Assembly (NCBI RefSeq): GCF_040718835.1 | Contig: NZ_JBFEFG010000259.1 | Location: forward strand, 236,131-300,130 | Length of the DNA: 64,000 nucleotides | DNA from: Bremerella sp. JC817 | GTDB taxonomy: Bacteria; Planctomycetota; Planctomycetia; Pirellulales; Pirellulaceae | Reading direction: 5' to 3' | In this document: piece after piece, positions 33,864 through 43,589 of the stretch | Layout of the letters: every line of letters starts with the position of its first letter | How positions within the stretch are numbered: position 1 is the stretch's first letter | Notes under the pieces: generated by a model | What the model was told of the DNA's origin: nothing | Databases searched by the model: none | The model's input: the letters and a program-made list of their open reading frames with translations, nothing else | Position numbers and translations under genes: made by a program

Positions 33864-35414
33864 TTAGTGATTCGTATTGAATTCGGCACTGTTGATCAGC
33901 ACCCACATCAAGTTACTGAGTGCCTCGCTGCGGTTCTCCGACTCCTTCAGATGGGTCGTGAACAGTTCGACTTCCTCGGCATCGGGCTTACGTCCCAACG
34001 TTGCCAGGAACAGCGTGTCGATCTTTTGCGAGGTACTCAAAAATGGGGCATCGGCCAACACACGCAGCATCGGGCTGTGCTCGGTGTCGATGACCTCGGC
34101 GGTCGTATCCCCATTCATCAAGGCGAGGGCTTGCAGAATCGATCGTTCCGCGTGGGCGGCATCTTCGACGAAGAAGCTGCTGACAAATCGTGATCCATCA
34201 TCGCGGCCACGGGTCGGATCGATATCGTCGCGAACCGCTTTCATGCCGGCGGCCGTGCGAATGCTTTGATAAAGTTGTTCGCCGCTCATTCCACGCACCG
34301 GCATCCGTGCGTAGCTTTTCAGATCGACGTCCCGTTCTTCGCCGGCTGAAACACGGCTGGTGCGTTGATACGCTTCGGTCAGCACGATCGCTTCGCTGAG
34401 CAGTTTCAGGTCGTAGCCACTTTCAACGAAGGCGTTCGCCAGTTCGTCCAAAATCTCCGGCTGCAGCGCCGGGTTGTCTTCTGATAAATCGTCGAGCGGC
34501 TCGACCAGGCCGACCCCGAAATAGTGAGCCCACAGTCGATTGACGGCGTTTTTGGCGAAGTAAGGGTTGCCTGAACCGGTAACCCAATCGGAAAGAGCTT
34601 TTCGTCCACTATCCTGCGTCATCGTTTCCGGCCAAGGAACTTCATCCCCGGTGAATAGCGTGGCGGAAACCATCACGGTCGACTCCGGCAGTTCAATCTC
34701 GAACTTCTCGGCCGTCACGTCATCGCCAGCCTTCGGACGTGCGAAGAAGGCGGCGGTCTCCCAGAACTGCTCTTGGGTCCAGCGGCTGAACGGATGATCG
34801 TGGCACTGAGCACAATCGAGATTCAGTCCGAGGAACGCCCGGGTGGTATTCGCCGCCAGGTTCGATGGCAAACGCTGGCTGGCGGTCAGAAAGCTTTCGG
34901 GTGTTCCCATCGCGGCGGAAGCACCGGTATGCGAATCCATCTCCGCGTCCGGAATGTTAACGGTCAGCATCTTGCGGACGACCTGATCGTAAGGAGCATC
35001 ATTGGCGAACTGCAGCGTCAGCCACGTTTCGAACTCGCCGGTCAGATCACGAAACTCTTGCGTATCGGTTTGCGGGATCCAGGTGCGGCGCCAGAAGGTT
35101 GCCATCTGCCGTGCATGCGTTCCGGAACGAACGAGCCTGTGGGCCAACTGCTGCCGCTTATCGGGAGACTCGTCTTTCAGAAACTCGCGAGCTTCCGCCA
35201 CGGTGGGAATGCGACCGCCGAGATCGAGATAAACGCGTCGCAAATACTCCGGATCGGAAGACTGCTGCGACGGAACGACTTTCTCTTCTTGTTGAAATTC
35301 GTGCAGCAGTTGGTCAATTCGATTGGCCAACTGCGGAGCGGAAGGCGTTTCGGCCATTGCCATCGAGATGCAGCACAACCAAAGGACGCTGCCAAGCAAA
35401 GTCGTTCGAGCCAT
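33864..35414 (-). CDS. DUF1549 (PSCyt2) - DUF1553 (PSD1) protein
   Basis: This 516-residue protein has a signal peptide (residues 1-21). The DUF1549 half (about 25-230) has the Cys-containing block NLDCAQCHDHPFSRWTQEQF, and the DUF1553 half (about 260-500) includes SGNPYFAKNAVNRLWAHYFG and RMPVRGMSGEQLYQSIRTAA. The CAQCH element looks like a c-type heme site (CxxCH), which would require heme attachment in the periplasm. The separate PSCyt1 heme domain at the N-terminus found in longer family members is absent here. Function is unknown but probably linked to external polymer use, with the DUF1501 gene next door. Confidence 0.92.
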   Translation of the reverse strand: MARTTLLGSVLWLCCISMAMAETPSAPQLANRIDQLLHEFQQEEKVVPSQQSSDPEYLRRVYLDLGGRIPTVAEAREFLKDESPDKRQQLAHRLVRSGTHARQMATFWRRTWIPQTDTQEFRDLTGEFETWLTLQFANDAPYDQVVRKMLTVNIPDAEMDSHTGASAAMGTPESFLTASQRLPSNLAANTTRAFLGLNLDCAQCHDHPFSRWTQEQFWETAAFFARPKAGDDVTAEKFEIELPESTVMVSATLFTGDEVPWPETMTQDSGRKALSDWVTGSGNPYFAKNAVNRLWAHYFGVGLVEPLDDLSEDNPALQPEILDELANAFVESGYDLKLLSEAIVLTEAYQRTSRVSAGEERDVDLKSYARMPVRGMSGEQLYQSIRTAAGMKAVRDDIDPTRGRDDGSRFVSSFFVEDAAHAERSILQALALMNGDTTAEVIDTEHSPMLRVLADAPFLSTSQKIDTLFLATLGRKPDAEEVELFTTHLKESENRSEALSNLMWVLINSAEFNTNH

Positions 35415-35477
35415 CTAATATTCTTACTTCGATTCAACAAACAAAAACTAGATTCAACGCGACACTTGGGCCGGCGA

Positions 35478-36446
35478 CTAGAACGAGGTCGGGTCGATTG
35501 GCTGGCCATCGTCGCGAGTCGTCAGTCGGGCGAAGGTGAGCCCGTCAAGTTCTGGCGTCACAAAACGAACTGAGCCGTCGCATAGCAAGATGTTCGCTCC
35601 TTCGGGGTGAAATCCGTAGATGCCGAAGAAGTTGTTGCAGTTCACCGCGCAGTCGGACGCATCTCCCTTACCGCGATCTTCGCCCGTCTCGCGGTCGAAG
35701 GCCGAGAATTGAATGCTCCCGAAGCCAGCCCACGCCCCGCGCGAAAGCTCGGCCCCCAGCGGGGAACCTTCGCCGGTCATCTTGCCGACACGCCATGGAT
35801 CCGGCAGGCCAGCTTTTTCGACGATCAGCAGCGTATTGGAGAGCCCGTCCGAGACCAGGTGAAACGGAACGGTAACATCGTCGGTCATCGCCTGGTGACG
35901 ATTGCCACGCGTGCCCGAAGGCCAGTTCACGCCATAGCCGGTGCTGGGCATTCGCATGCCGTTCGAGGAAATGAAGTCGTTCAGACCAGGCTCGAAGCTG
36001 AAGACCGAGGCCCGGTCGGTGTTTCGCGAACTAACCGAGGCACTCGCGGTCACGACCAGCTTGCGATCTTTGGGCGAAGCAGGACAAAGGAACGCATCGA
36101 CCGTCTGGCGACTGACGTCCTGATTGATCGGGTCGTAATAGTCGTAGTCCGGGTTGAAGGCATCGGCCAACTCCGGCTCGATGAAGGGAATGATTTGCAC
36201 GCCCCAACCACCAAAGGGAAGCTTGCCGCCGAGACCCGTTCGACGAGGCGGAAAGCCTTGGCGGATGCCACTGTATTGCTGGAAGGCACTGCTGAGTGTC
36301 TTCAGATTATTGGTGCAGGTCTGCTTCGCGGCGTCGGCCGATGCCATCTTTAATGCAGGCAAAGCGATGGCGACTGCCAGCACAAGCACACAAGTTCCGA
36401 CGATTGCGTCCAGCAACGAAAAACCAACGCGGGCAGTGCGTTTCAT
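35478..36446 (-). CDS. Prepilin-like protein (DUF1559 relative) with Asp at position +5
   Basis: The product is 322 residues from the ATG at 36446. Its leader is RVGFSLLDAIVGTCVLVLAV: cleavage after Gly and Phe at +1 fit a type IV prepilin, but the +5 residue, normally Glu, is Asp. The body starts KQTCTNNLKTLSSAFQQYSG, as in DUF1559, and the H-x9-DG motif is intact (HPEGANILLCDGS). The gene is 63 bases upstream of the DUF1549/DUF1553 operon on the same strand and is probably part of it. A +5 Glu is needed for pilin subunit alignment in studied systems, so this protein may be a minor or tip subunit. Confidence 0.8.
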   Translation of the reverse strand: MKRTARVGFSLLDAIVGTCVLVLAVAIALPALKMASADAAKQTCTNNLKTLSSAFQQYSGIRQGFPPRRTGLGGKLPFGGWGVQIIPFIEPELADAFNPDYDYYDPINQDVSRQTVDAFLCPASPKDRKLVVTASASVSSRNTDRASVFSFEPGLNDFISSNGMRMPSTGYGVNWPSGTRGNRHQAMTDDVTVPFHLVSDGLSNTLLIVEKAGLPDPWRVGKMTGEGSPLGAELSRGAWAGFGSIQFSAFDRETGEDRGKGDASDCAVNCNNFFGIYGFHPEGANILLCDGSVRFVTPELDGLTFARLTTRDDGQPIDPTSF

Positions 36447-36928
36447 ATCCAACGATTCTTTTGCAATGACCAGTGCGAGATGTCGAGCAGGCAAGGCCGT
36501 TCCGGAAGACCATGCCGTGTTCGGGCAGCATCCCAACAGTGTGGGGATGAACAGCCCTAACCCTCGACAGGTATGCAACTTCCATACCCCGCGCAGTGGC
36601 GAATCCCCTCGCCTGGAGGCCACGGATCCAAGGCTGGCGATTGAAAGGGTCTAACGCTCGAAGAATCGGCCTTAAACAATTTCGCGGAATGTTCCGGTCT
36701 GGCAGAAGGCCATTCGACAACACGTTGACGCATCGCTGACCGATGTCACCCAGCGCGACATGAACGTCGTTTCAAATGACACGCCTCCACCGAAAAGCCT
36801 GGGGAGTACACCAGTCGGCAGGAGGTAATGTGGCTCGGATATGTCCGTTTAAAAGAGTGCCTGACGGGGTCACATGGCGGCCTCGACTTCGTGGGATGCA
36901 CGCTCCGAGGTCACGCTGACCAGCGATG
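36447..36928. other. Intergenic stretch, 482 bases, nothing recognised
   Basis: This is upstream DNA of the prepilin-like gene and the 3-prime flank of the lipoprotein gene at 36929, both on the minus strand. I see no gene, RNA or repeat. Confidence 0.4.
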
Positions 36929-37369
36929 TTACTCCAAGCCCGTCAGATCGAAGTCGAACCGATTGTCGCCTGCTTCGACCGTGACTTGCTGCGTATGTTT
37001 GAGTTCGCATGGCTCCATTGCCCGGGCCATCGTGGCGTCGGCATCTTCGGCCGACATTCCCTTGGTGCTGATCCGCAGCTTATCTGCGTCCGGGGTCACA
37101 AAGAACTTCACCGTGTGAATCCCCGACAAGGCACCCATCTCTTCGCGAGTAAATCGCATCTGATAGTTTCCCGAGTCATCGGTAGTCCCATTCGAAGGAC
37201 GTCCCTGGCTGGGATAGAACTCGACCACCGCCCCAGCCAATGGCTGACCGTTGCGTGTCACTTGCCCATGGACCGGCTGCACGTCGAGACCACTTTTCTG
37301 CGAGCATCCAGCGATCGCGACCGACGCGAAAGCGACAATGCACCACTTTTGGAAGGGATTTGTCTTCAT
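36929..37369 (-). CDS. Lipoprotein with carboxypeptidase-regulatory-like domain, DUF1559 cassette
   Basis: The 146-residue protein has a lipoprotein signal with SVAIAGC. The mature part reads VHGQVTRNGQPLAGAVVEFY, then a TTDDSGNYQMRF strand pair, the pattern of small transthyretin-like beta-sandwiches in planctomycete envelopes. It is 124 bases downstream of a DUF1559 gene (37494-38369) on the same strand and belongs to the repeated prepilin-plus-lipoprotein arrangement. It probably binds at the outer membrane. Function unknown. Confidence 0.87.
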   Translation of the reverse strand: MKTNPFQKWCIVAFASVAIAGCSQKSGLDVQPVHGQVTRNGQPLAGAVVEFYPSQGRPSNGTTDDSGNYQMRFTREEMGALSGIHTVKFFVTPDADKLRISTKGMSAEDADATMARAMEPCELKHTQQVTVEAGDNRFDFDLTGLE

Positions 37370-37493
37370 GCCAGTTTGCTACCTAGTAATGAACGATTGG
37401 CCGACCGAAACCAAAAGATGAAAGGATTCAGCCCCCGGTTCCGCGCACGGGAGCCGAAGCCCATGGGGCAACGATTTACGAAGGGGATCGTGA

Positions 37494-38369
37494 CTATTGC
37501 ACGGTCGCCACTTCACCGCCGGCGATGGTGCCGAACGCTTCGTAAAGCGTGCCGCTGATCACGTCTGGCATGAAACGCACACTGCCATCCACCATTAAGA
37601 AGTTCGCTCCACCAACATGGAAAGAACCGTAAGCACGATAAGGCCGACTGCCGCCAAACTTGTTGATCGGATAGGCGTCGTCCGCCAGCCCCAGGGCTCG
37701 GTCGTGCCAGCCCACATGATCAGTCCCCACCCAGCAGGTCGCATAGCGACCCGTCAGGTTCTTGGCCGAGTCGACTTCGCCAACGCAGATGGTGTTCGAG
37801 GTGCCGTCGATCACATCTCGCATCTGAGTCGAAAAGTTCGTGCCGAACATGCCATTCACAGTTGAACGCGCGTAGTCGTTGTCGGCTGGCAAAGAACTGC
37901 CGAGGCAGCCTTTGTAGTTCGACTTGGCCATGTCCTGGTGGTATTCCTGTTGCTTTTCTGGGCCTGGGTCAGCAGGGCAGACATACGCCTGAATCACGGT
38001 TGCGCCGACACCGTCCGAACCGCGGTCGAACTCCCAGTTGCGAGCGGCCCACTCCTGCTGGATCCGTTCGTAAACGGTTTGCTGTTCCATGAAGGGCAAA
38101 ATCGCGGCCGACCAGACCGTTGGGTCCCAGTCGTTGCCGAAGTGATTATGCTTCAACTGCCCGATGGGAAAGGCAAGGAAGGTATCGTGATAGTTATGCA
38201 GCGCCACGCCCATCTGTTTCAGATTGTTAGTGCATTGCATGCGCCGGGCGGTTTCGCGGGCTTGTTGCACCGCCGGCAACAACAGGGCAACCAGCACCCC
38301 AATGATCGCAATCACCACCAGCAATTCCACCAGTGTAAATCCACGCCGCCTTGGCTGTGTCTTTGGCAT
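37494..38369 (-). CDS. DUF1559 protein with type IV prepilin leader
   Basis: The 291-residue protein has a short basic leader and [20 protein letters not shown] at residues 8-27, a canonical cleavage and N-methylation site with Glu at +5. The DUF1559 body starts ARRMQCTNNLKQMGVALHNY and carries the H-x9-DG motif HVGGANFLMVDGS. It is shorter than the other DUF1559 proteins here (291 against 322-357). A lipoprotein gene follows 124 bases downstream. Confidence 0.92.
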   Translation of the reverse strand: MPKTQPRRRGFTLVELLVVIAIIGVLVALLLPAVQQARETARRMQCTNNLKQMGVALHNYHDTFLAFPIGQLKHNHFGNDWDPTVWSAAILPFMEQQTVYERIQQEWAARNWEFDRGSDGVGATVIQAYVCPADPGPEKQQEYHQDMAKSNYKGCLGSSLPADNDYARSTVNGMFGTNFSTQMRDVIDGTSNTICVGEVDSAKNLTGRYATCWVGTDHVGWHDRALGLADDAYPINKFGGSRPYRAYGSFHVGGANFLMVDGSVRFMPDVISGTLYEAFGTIAGGEVATVQ

Positions 38370-38763
38370 GAAGAATCAAGGCCCTTGCACGAACGGAAGG
38401 CAACGATGGGAAATGATAGGAAGGCGAGTGGTGATTGAGAAACCACTTTCCCGCCGTGTAATGCCGATGGGAGATCGACGGCCCCAGATGGTTCCAACTA
38501 TTGGATTTCGCCCCACCACCTGGACTCGCGAAAGACTTCATACGAACTTCGAAGGAAGTTTCCAGAGATATTAGGACGACTTCATCCCAGCCACAAACGC
38601 CGTATGGAGAAGAACACGGAAAACGCGTCGCAGATCGCGCCTATCCGCAACATGGTCGTTTCTCGGGCACCGGATAACCCCTGTAGTTCAACGGATTGTC
38701 AACCCTCCGTCGAACGAACGCATCACGAAAGCGGCTTCTCTGTAGGCCGTGGGAGAGCAGAAG
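38370..38763. other. Intergenic stretch, 394 bases, nothing recognised
   Basis: It separates the DUF1559 cassette from the efflux cluster, which is on the same strand and ends at 38764. I see no gene, hairpin terminator or repeat. Confidence 0.35.
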
Positions 38764-39099
38764 TTAGCCGACAGATTTAGGTCCCAAAGCGAACCAAAGC
38801 CCAATCGTGGCTGACGCCAGAACGATACCCAGCGCGAAGGCTCCCCAAAAGCCCAGCCCAAGCTTGTCGGCAAACGCCAACGGCACGAAGAAGGGGAGAC
38901 CAAGCGGAACCAAGATCAGCGTTTCACGCGACAGCCGCGTGATCGTTCCCACGTCCTGGTCTTTCCACCAGACGGCGACAAACGCCACGATGCTGACGAT
39001 CGGCAGCGTTAGTAAAAGGGCGCCAAGGCGGGGGAACCGGTCGGCAATTTGCGAAACAACCGCGACCACCAAACCAGCGACAATCGCACGGAACAACAT
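38764..39099 (-). CDS. Small membrane protein, DUF3147-like
   Basis: The product is 111 residues from the ATG at 39099; upstream codons would add 14 residues without a ribosome site. Four hydrophobic segments occupy most of the length: MLFRAIVAGLVVAVVSQIAD, an ALLLTLPIVSIVAFVAVW segment, LILVPLGLPFFVPLAF and FWGAFALGIVLASATIGL. The pattern resembles DUF3147, a small membrane family of unknown function. It stands 72 bases downstream of the His-rich lipoprotein of the metal-efflux cluster and may be cotranscribed with it. Confidence 0.7.
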   Translation of the reverse strand: MLFRAIVAGLVVAVVSQIADRFPRLGALLLTLPIVSIVAFVAVWWKDQDVGTITRLSRETLILVPLGLPFFVPLAFADKLGLGFWGAFALGIVLASATIGLWFALGPKSVG

Positions 39100-39171
39100 G
39101 GCACACCTCTTTCCATGGAAACTCAATGCCCAGGGCACCATCGCCCCAGGCGAGCATTCGCAGGCGGAAGA

Positions 39172-40086
39172 CTATTCGACGGCGATCGGCACGTCATACG
39201 AAACCGGGTCGCCTTCAGCCGGCACAATCCGGAATCGAATCGCAACCGCTTCCGCTGAGTCTGGAATCATCAAACCACCTTGGGCGTAGTGGGCTGGCTC
39301 CTCGTCGGTTTCTGGTTCGTAGACCGTGGCGACTTCTTCGGCCAGCACCGTTTTGCCATCGGCCGTCACCAAGGCATTGAACACCTTCAAGCTGTCGACG
39401 GGCTTTCCATCACGGGTAACGGCAACGGCTGGTTCGACTTCTTCCCCTTTATGGAGATGACTGCCGTGATGCCCCAACTTGATGGTCATGCCGGCGTGCT
39501 GCTTCGGTTCACCTTCCCAGACCAAGGCATCGTCGGGACCGTGCGAGTGCCCATGAGCATGGCCACTGGCTTCTTCTTGAAAGTTGCCAGCATAAGGGGT
39601 GCCATCGACTGCGGCACTCAAGGTCCCGGCATATTCTTTAACCGCTGCCAGGCCCTCGTTCGTGCCAACAAAACGTGATGCCTTTCCTTCTGGATCATCG
39701 GCCAGCGGCTGGGGAGCCAGATCGATTTGCATCGCAGGATCTTGGATCGTCAGCAACACCGACTCGGCATCGATGGGGGAAGGCGTTTTCTCGTCGCCAC
39801 CCAGGATATAGACGGTGGCCTGCTTCTGAGCATGATCGACGGTGAACTCGACATGGAAGGTACCACCGCCCCAATCAGCAAGCGTTCCACCATGCGGACC
39901 CGGGGCATGCCCATGACCTTCTTCGCCATGGTCGTGATTGTGTTCGCCAGGTCCATGCGAATGGCCATGTTCTTCTTCGCCACCGACAGATACCTTGGGC
40001 CCGGCCGGTTCGCTACTGCATCCCAGGAATCCTGCGACCGCGATTACCGCGAGCAAAGGGAACCAGTTTTGGAGATTGCGTTTCAT
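39172..40086 (-). CDS. His-rich lipoprotein of the metal-efflux cluster
   Basis: The 304-residue protein has a lipoprotein signal ending VAGFLGC. Immediately after the lipid-attachment Cys comes a His/Gly/Glu-rich segment (EEEHGHSHGPGEHNHDHGEE and onward), with a second block, SGHAHGHSHGPDD, mid-protein. Both are typical metal-chelating stretches. It is 41 bases downstream of an RND pump gene on the same strand, so it probably binds metal ions in the periplasm and may deliver or buffer ions for the CzcAB pump. It resembles metal-binding lipoproteins common next to planctomycete efflux genes. Metal specificity is not known. Confidence 0.85.
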   Translation of the reverse strand: MKRNLQNWFPLLAVIAVAGFLGCSSEPAGPKVSVGGEEEHGHSHGPGEHNHDHGEEGHGHAPGPHGGTLADWGGGTFHVEFTVDHAQKQATVYILGGDEKTPSPIDAESVLLTIQDPAMQIDLAPQPLADDPEGKASRFVGTNEGLAAVKEYAGTLSAAVDGTPYAGNFQEEASGHAHGHSHGPDDALVWEGEPKQHAGMTIKLGHHGSHLHKGEEVEPAVAVTRDGKPVDSLKVFNALVTADGKTVLAEEVATVYEPETDEEPAHYAQGGLMIPDSAEAVAIRFRIVPAEGDPVSYDVPIAVE

Positions 40087-40127
40087 GTTATTGCTCCTTG
40101 AAAAGGGTGCTTATCAAAAGGGTTGGT

Positions 40128-43100
40128 TTAAGGAATGATCTCCTCGCCAGACTCTTCCGCACGGGCCAGTTGCAATGCTTCCTGGCCGCTGAATTTCCAG
40201 AAGATGCCCGGGTGAATCAGGAACTCGCAGAAGGTCGATGTGACCAATCCGCCAAGGATCACCGTCGCCACCGGATACAAAATCTCGCGACCTGGTTCCT
40301 GCCCTCCGATCACTAGCGGCAACAAGCCAATGCCAGCCGTCAGGGCAGTCATTAGCACCGGGGCCAGACGCTCGAGACTTCCCCGGACGATCATTTCCTG
40401 GGTGAAGTCTTCCCCTTCCTCCTTCATCAGATGGAAGTAATGCGTCACCAGCAGAATGCCGTTGCGGACCGCGATCCCGCCGAGCGAGATGAACCCGACC
40501 AGGCTAGCCACGGTCAGGGTTTGATCGGTAATCACCAGGGCCAACACACCTCCGATGAACGCGGTCGGCAAGGCGTTCAAAATCTGCAGCACGACACGAA
40601 CCGAGGGGAACAAGACCATCAGCACGACAAACATCCCCACGACCGAAACGGCCGCCAGGATCAAAATCGTCCGGGTCGCTCGTTGTTGGCTTTCAAACTG
40701 CCCGCCATATTCGATGAAGTAGCCCTCGGGCAGGTCGATCTGCCGATCGAGACGTGCTTGAATGGCGGCCACCGCGCTGGCCAGATCGCGATCTTGCGTA
40801 TTGCAGCGGATCACCATTCGTCGCCGAGCATTCTCGCGATTGACCGCATTCGGACCAGCCCCAGGGCCAATGTTCGCGATCTCGCGAAGTTCGATCTGCC
40901 CCTGGTCGTTCGGCAGATCGATCCGCAGCCGACCGAGGTTGGCGTAGTCCGTCCGATGCTCTTCTTCCAAACGAATGAGCAAGTCGAACCGGCGTTGACC
41001 TTCCAGCACTTCCGAAACGACTTCACCTTGCAGGGCCGTTTGCAGCACCGAGGCAACATAGCCTCGCGTAATGCCATAGAACGCCAGGTCATCAGTTCGC
41101 AGGTCGATGTGCAATTCTTCGGTCTGCTGAATCGGTTCGATCACCGGAGGTGTGACCCCTTCGATTTGCTGGATGTTCGCTTTGACCTGTTCCGATAGCT
41201 CTTGCAGCTTGTCGATATCGTCGCCGAAGATCTTGATGGCAATCTGCGCGTAGACGCCAGAGACCATGTGACTGATCAAGTGCGCGAGGGGTTGCTCGAC
41301 TTCAATCGAGACGCCTGGGACCTCGTCGCTCAACTCTTCGAGCAAGCGATGGATAATCTCGTCTCGCTCGTGCTGCGCATCGGGATTCATGCTCAAGATG
41401 TATTCGCCCGCGTTCACTGGCGAGGCATGTTCATCCATCGCGGCCCGTCCCGTTCGACGGACGAAATGCAGAATCGCCCCGTCCGGATTGCGGTCGGACT
41501 TCTGCATCTCGCGCAGCTTGGCGTCGATCAAACCGGATGCCATGTTCGAGGCATCAAGCGACGAACCAGGGGGCAGCGTCACATTGATCTGCACGCTCCC
41601 TTCGTCAAACTCGGGCAGGAAGTTCTTCCCGAGATTCGCCATCTGCCAGCCAGCGAATGCCACACCGACCCAAGTGAGAATCAGCAGCAGGCCAGGGGCC
41701 TTCAAGCTGAAACGAATCAAGTAGCTCGCCATCCACTTGAGCGACCGCAGCAAAAAGCCATCGTGCTCGGCATGAGTCGCCGGGGCATTTGGCAGCAAAT
41801 AGTACGACAGCACCGGTGTGACCGTTAGTGAGACCAACAACGACGCGAGAATCGAAACGATGTAGGCCACGCCCAGCGGCGTGAAAAGTCGGCCTTCGAC
41901 CCCAGACAGTGCGAACAGGGGCAGAAACACGAGGATGACCACCGCCGTGCCGAATACGATCGCACTACGAATCTCTTTGCTTGCCTCGTACACAACCTGA
42001 ATCGCTGGCCGAGGAACCTCCAAGGCGTTGTTTTCTTTCAAGCGGCGGAAGATGTTCTCGACGTCGACGATCGCATCGTCGACCAGTTCCCCCATGGCGA
42101 CCGCGATTCCCCCCAGCGTCATCACATTGATCGAAAGCTCGGAACCAGACACAAAACCGATCAGCCGAAAAATGAACGTCGTGATTACCAACGACAACGG
42201 AATGGCCGTGAGGGTAATGAACGTCGTGCGGAAGTTCAGCAAGAACAAAAACAGAATGATGATCACCAGCGTCGCCCCGATCACCAAGGCCTCGCCAACG
42301 TTGAAGATCCCTCGATCGATGAAGTTGCGCAGCTGAAACAGTTCGGGGTTGATTACGATATCAGCCGGCAGGGATTCTTCCGACTGAGCAAAGGCGGACT
42401 CCAGTCGCTCGGTCAATCCGCGCGTATCAACATGCGGCTGTTTGACGATCGTGAACACCACGCCTGGCCGGCCGTTGACGCTACCGTCGCCTCGCTTGAA
42501 CTCGGCTCCTTCGACGATCCGTGCCACTTGTTCCAGCAGCACTGGTCGATCGCCATCGAACTTGATCGGGACCTGGCTCAGGTCGTACAGCACCCGCTGC
42601 GGCTCAGGGCCAAGCCGCCCCAGAATTCGGATTGGGCGTTCCGTTTCCCCCGTCACCGCGAACCCGCCGCTGGTATTGATGTTGCTCTCTTTGAGGGCCT
42701 GTTCGACTTCCTGCAGCGTGACGTCATATTCAAGTAATGCCGTGGGATCGATGCGGACCTGATACTGTTTTCGATCACCACCGAGCACGAAGGCCTCGGC
42801 CACGCCGGTCACTTTCAAGATCCGCGGGCGAATCACCCAATCGCTAACGGTGCGTAAGGCGAGTTGGCGTGATGCCTCGGACGGGAGTTCCACTTCGTGC
42901 GTCTGGCCATCGATTTTCAGCGTTACCGTTGGCGTGATGGCAATCGCAGAGGTCGCGTCGTCTGGCACGTCATTCCAGCGAACGACCTCGGCTGAAATCT
43001 TCTCCCAACGATCGACGTTATGTCGAACCGTCGGCCGCCACACTTCGAGCGAACGCTGTCCCGATTCATCGAACGTAATTTCCGCCAGCAGACCGCTCTT

Positions 43101-43577
43101 GCCGATCGGGTAGAGCTCGCCCCCGCGCGGACCTTGTTGTCGATAAATCCCGGCAACGACGATCTGCCCCATGATTGAAGCAGGAGGCGTCATCTGCGGT
43201 CGTACGCCTCCCGGCAAAATACCACCGAGTGTTGCCAGGCGTTCTTGCACCGTTTGCCGGGCCGTTTTGATTTCGGTATCCCAGTCGAACTCGATATAAA
43301 TCACATTGAGGCCGGCGGTCGACTGGCTGCGCACCGCTTGCACGCCGCTGGCCCCCAACAGGGCGATCTCGATCGGCTGGGTGACCAGTGTTTCCACTTC
43401 TTCGGTCGCCAGGCCAGGGCATTCGGTAATGATGATGACGCGCGGGCGGTCGAGATCCGGAAAGACATCAATCGGCATTTGCGTCGCCAGGTACGAACCA
43501 TAGACGAGCATCGCCAGGCTGACGACCACTACCAGCAATCGATACTGCAGCGCGAAACGAATAACGGCATTAAGCAT
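40128..43577 (-). CDS. Heavy-metal efflux RND pump, CzcA/CusA family
   Basis: The 1149-residue inner-membrane transporter exports divalent or monovalent heavy metals from the periplasm or cytoplasm, driven by protons. It begins MLNAVIRFALQYRLLVVVVS (first helix) and has the RND topology of 12 helices with two large periplasmic loops. A TM4 motif, GELVDDAIVDVENIFRR, carries the Asp and Glu residues of the proton relay used by HME-RND pumps. GGIAVRNGILLVTHYF marks the C-terminal half. It is longer than CusA (about 1047 residues), mainly in the first periplasmic loop. It lies 12 bases downstream of the adaptor gene, so the two form an operon. No outer-membrane channel gene is present here. Confidence 0.94.
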   Translation of the reverse strand: MLNAVIRFALQYRLLVVVVSLAMLVYGSYLATQMPIDVFPDLDRPRVIIITECPGLATEEVETLVTQPIEIALLGASGVQAVRSQSTAGLNVIYIEFDWDTEIKTARQTVQERLATLGGILPGGVRPQMTPPASIMGQIVVAGIYRQQGPRGGELYPIGKSGLLAEITFDESGQRSLEVWRPTVRHNVDRWEKISAEVVRWNDVPDDATSAIAITPTVTLKIDGQTHEVELPSEASRQLALRTVSDWVIRPRILKVTGVAEAFVLGGDRKQYQVRIDPTALLEYDVTLQEVEQALKESNINTSGGFAVTGETERPIRILGRLGPEPQRVLYDLSQVPIKFDGDRPVLLEQVARIVEGAEFKRGDGSVNGRPGVVFTIVKQPHVDTRGLTERLESAFAQSEESLPADIVINPELFQLRNFIDRGIFNVGEALVIGATLVIIILFLFLLNFRTTFITLTAIPLSLVITTFIFRLIGFVSGSELSINVMTLGGIAVAMGELVDDAIVDVENIFRRLKENNALEVPRPAIQVVYEASKEIRSAIVFGTAVVILVFLPLFALSGVEGRLFTPLGVAYIVSILASLLVSLTVTPVLSYYLLPNAPATHAEHDGFLLRSLKWMASYLIRFSLKAPGLLLILTWVGVAFAGWQMANLGKNFLPEFDEGSVQINVTLPPGSSLDASNMASGLIDAKLREMQKSDRNPDGAILHFVRRTGRAAMDEHASPVNAGEYILSMNPDAQHERDEIIHRLLEELSDEVPGVSIEVEQPLAHLISHMVSGVYAQIAIKIFGDDIDKLQELSEQVKANIQQIEGVTPPVIEPIQQTEELHIDLRTDDLAFYGITRGYVASVLQTALQGEVVSEVLEGQRRFDLLIRLEEEHRTDYANLGRLRIDLPNDQGQIELREIANIGPGAGPNAVNRENARRRMVIRCNTQDRDLASAVAAIQARLDRQIDLPEGYFIEYGGQFESQQRATRTILILAAVSVVGMFVVLMVLFPSVRVVLQILNALPTAFIGGVLALVITDQTLTVASLVGFISLGGIAVRNGILLVTHYFHLMKEEGEDFTQEMIVRGSLERLAPVLMTALTAGIGLLPLVIGGQEPGREILYPVATVILGGLVTSTFCEFLIHPGIFWKFSGQEALQLARAEESGEEIIP

Positions 43578-43589
43578 GAGACATTCCGA

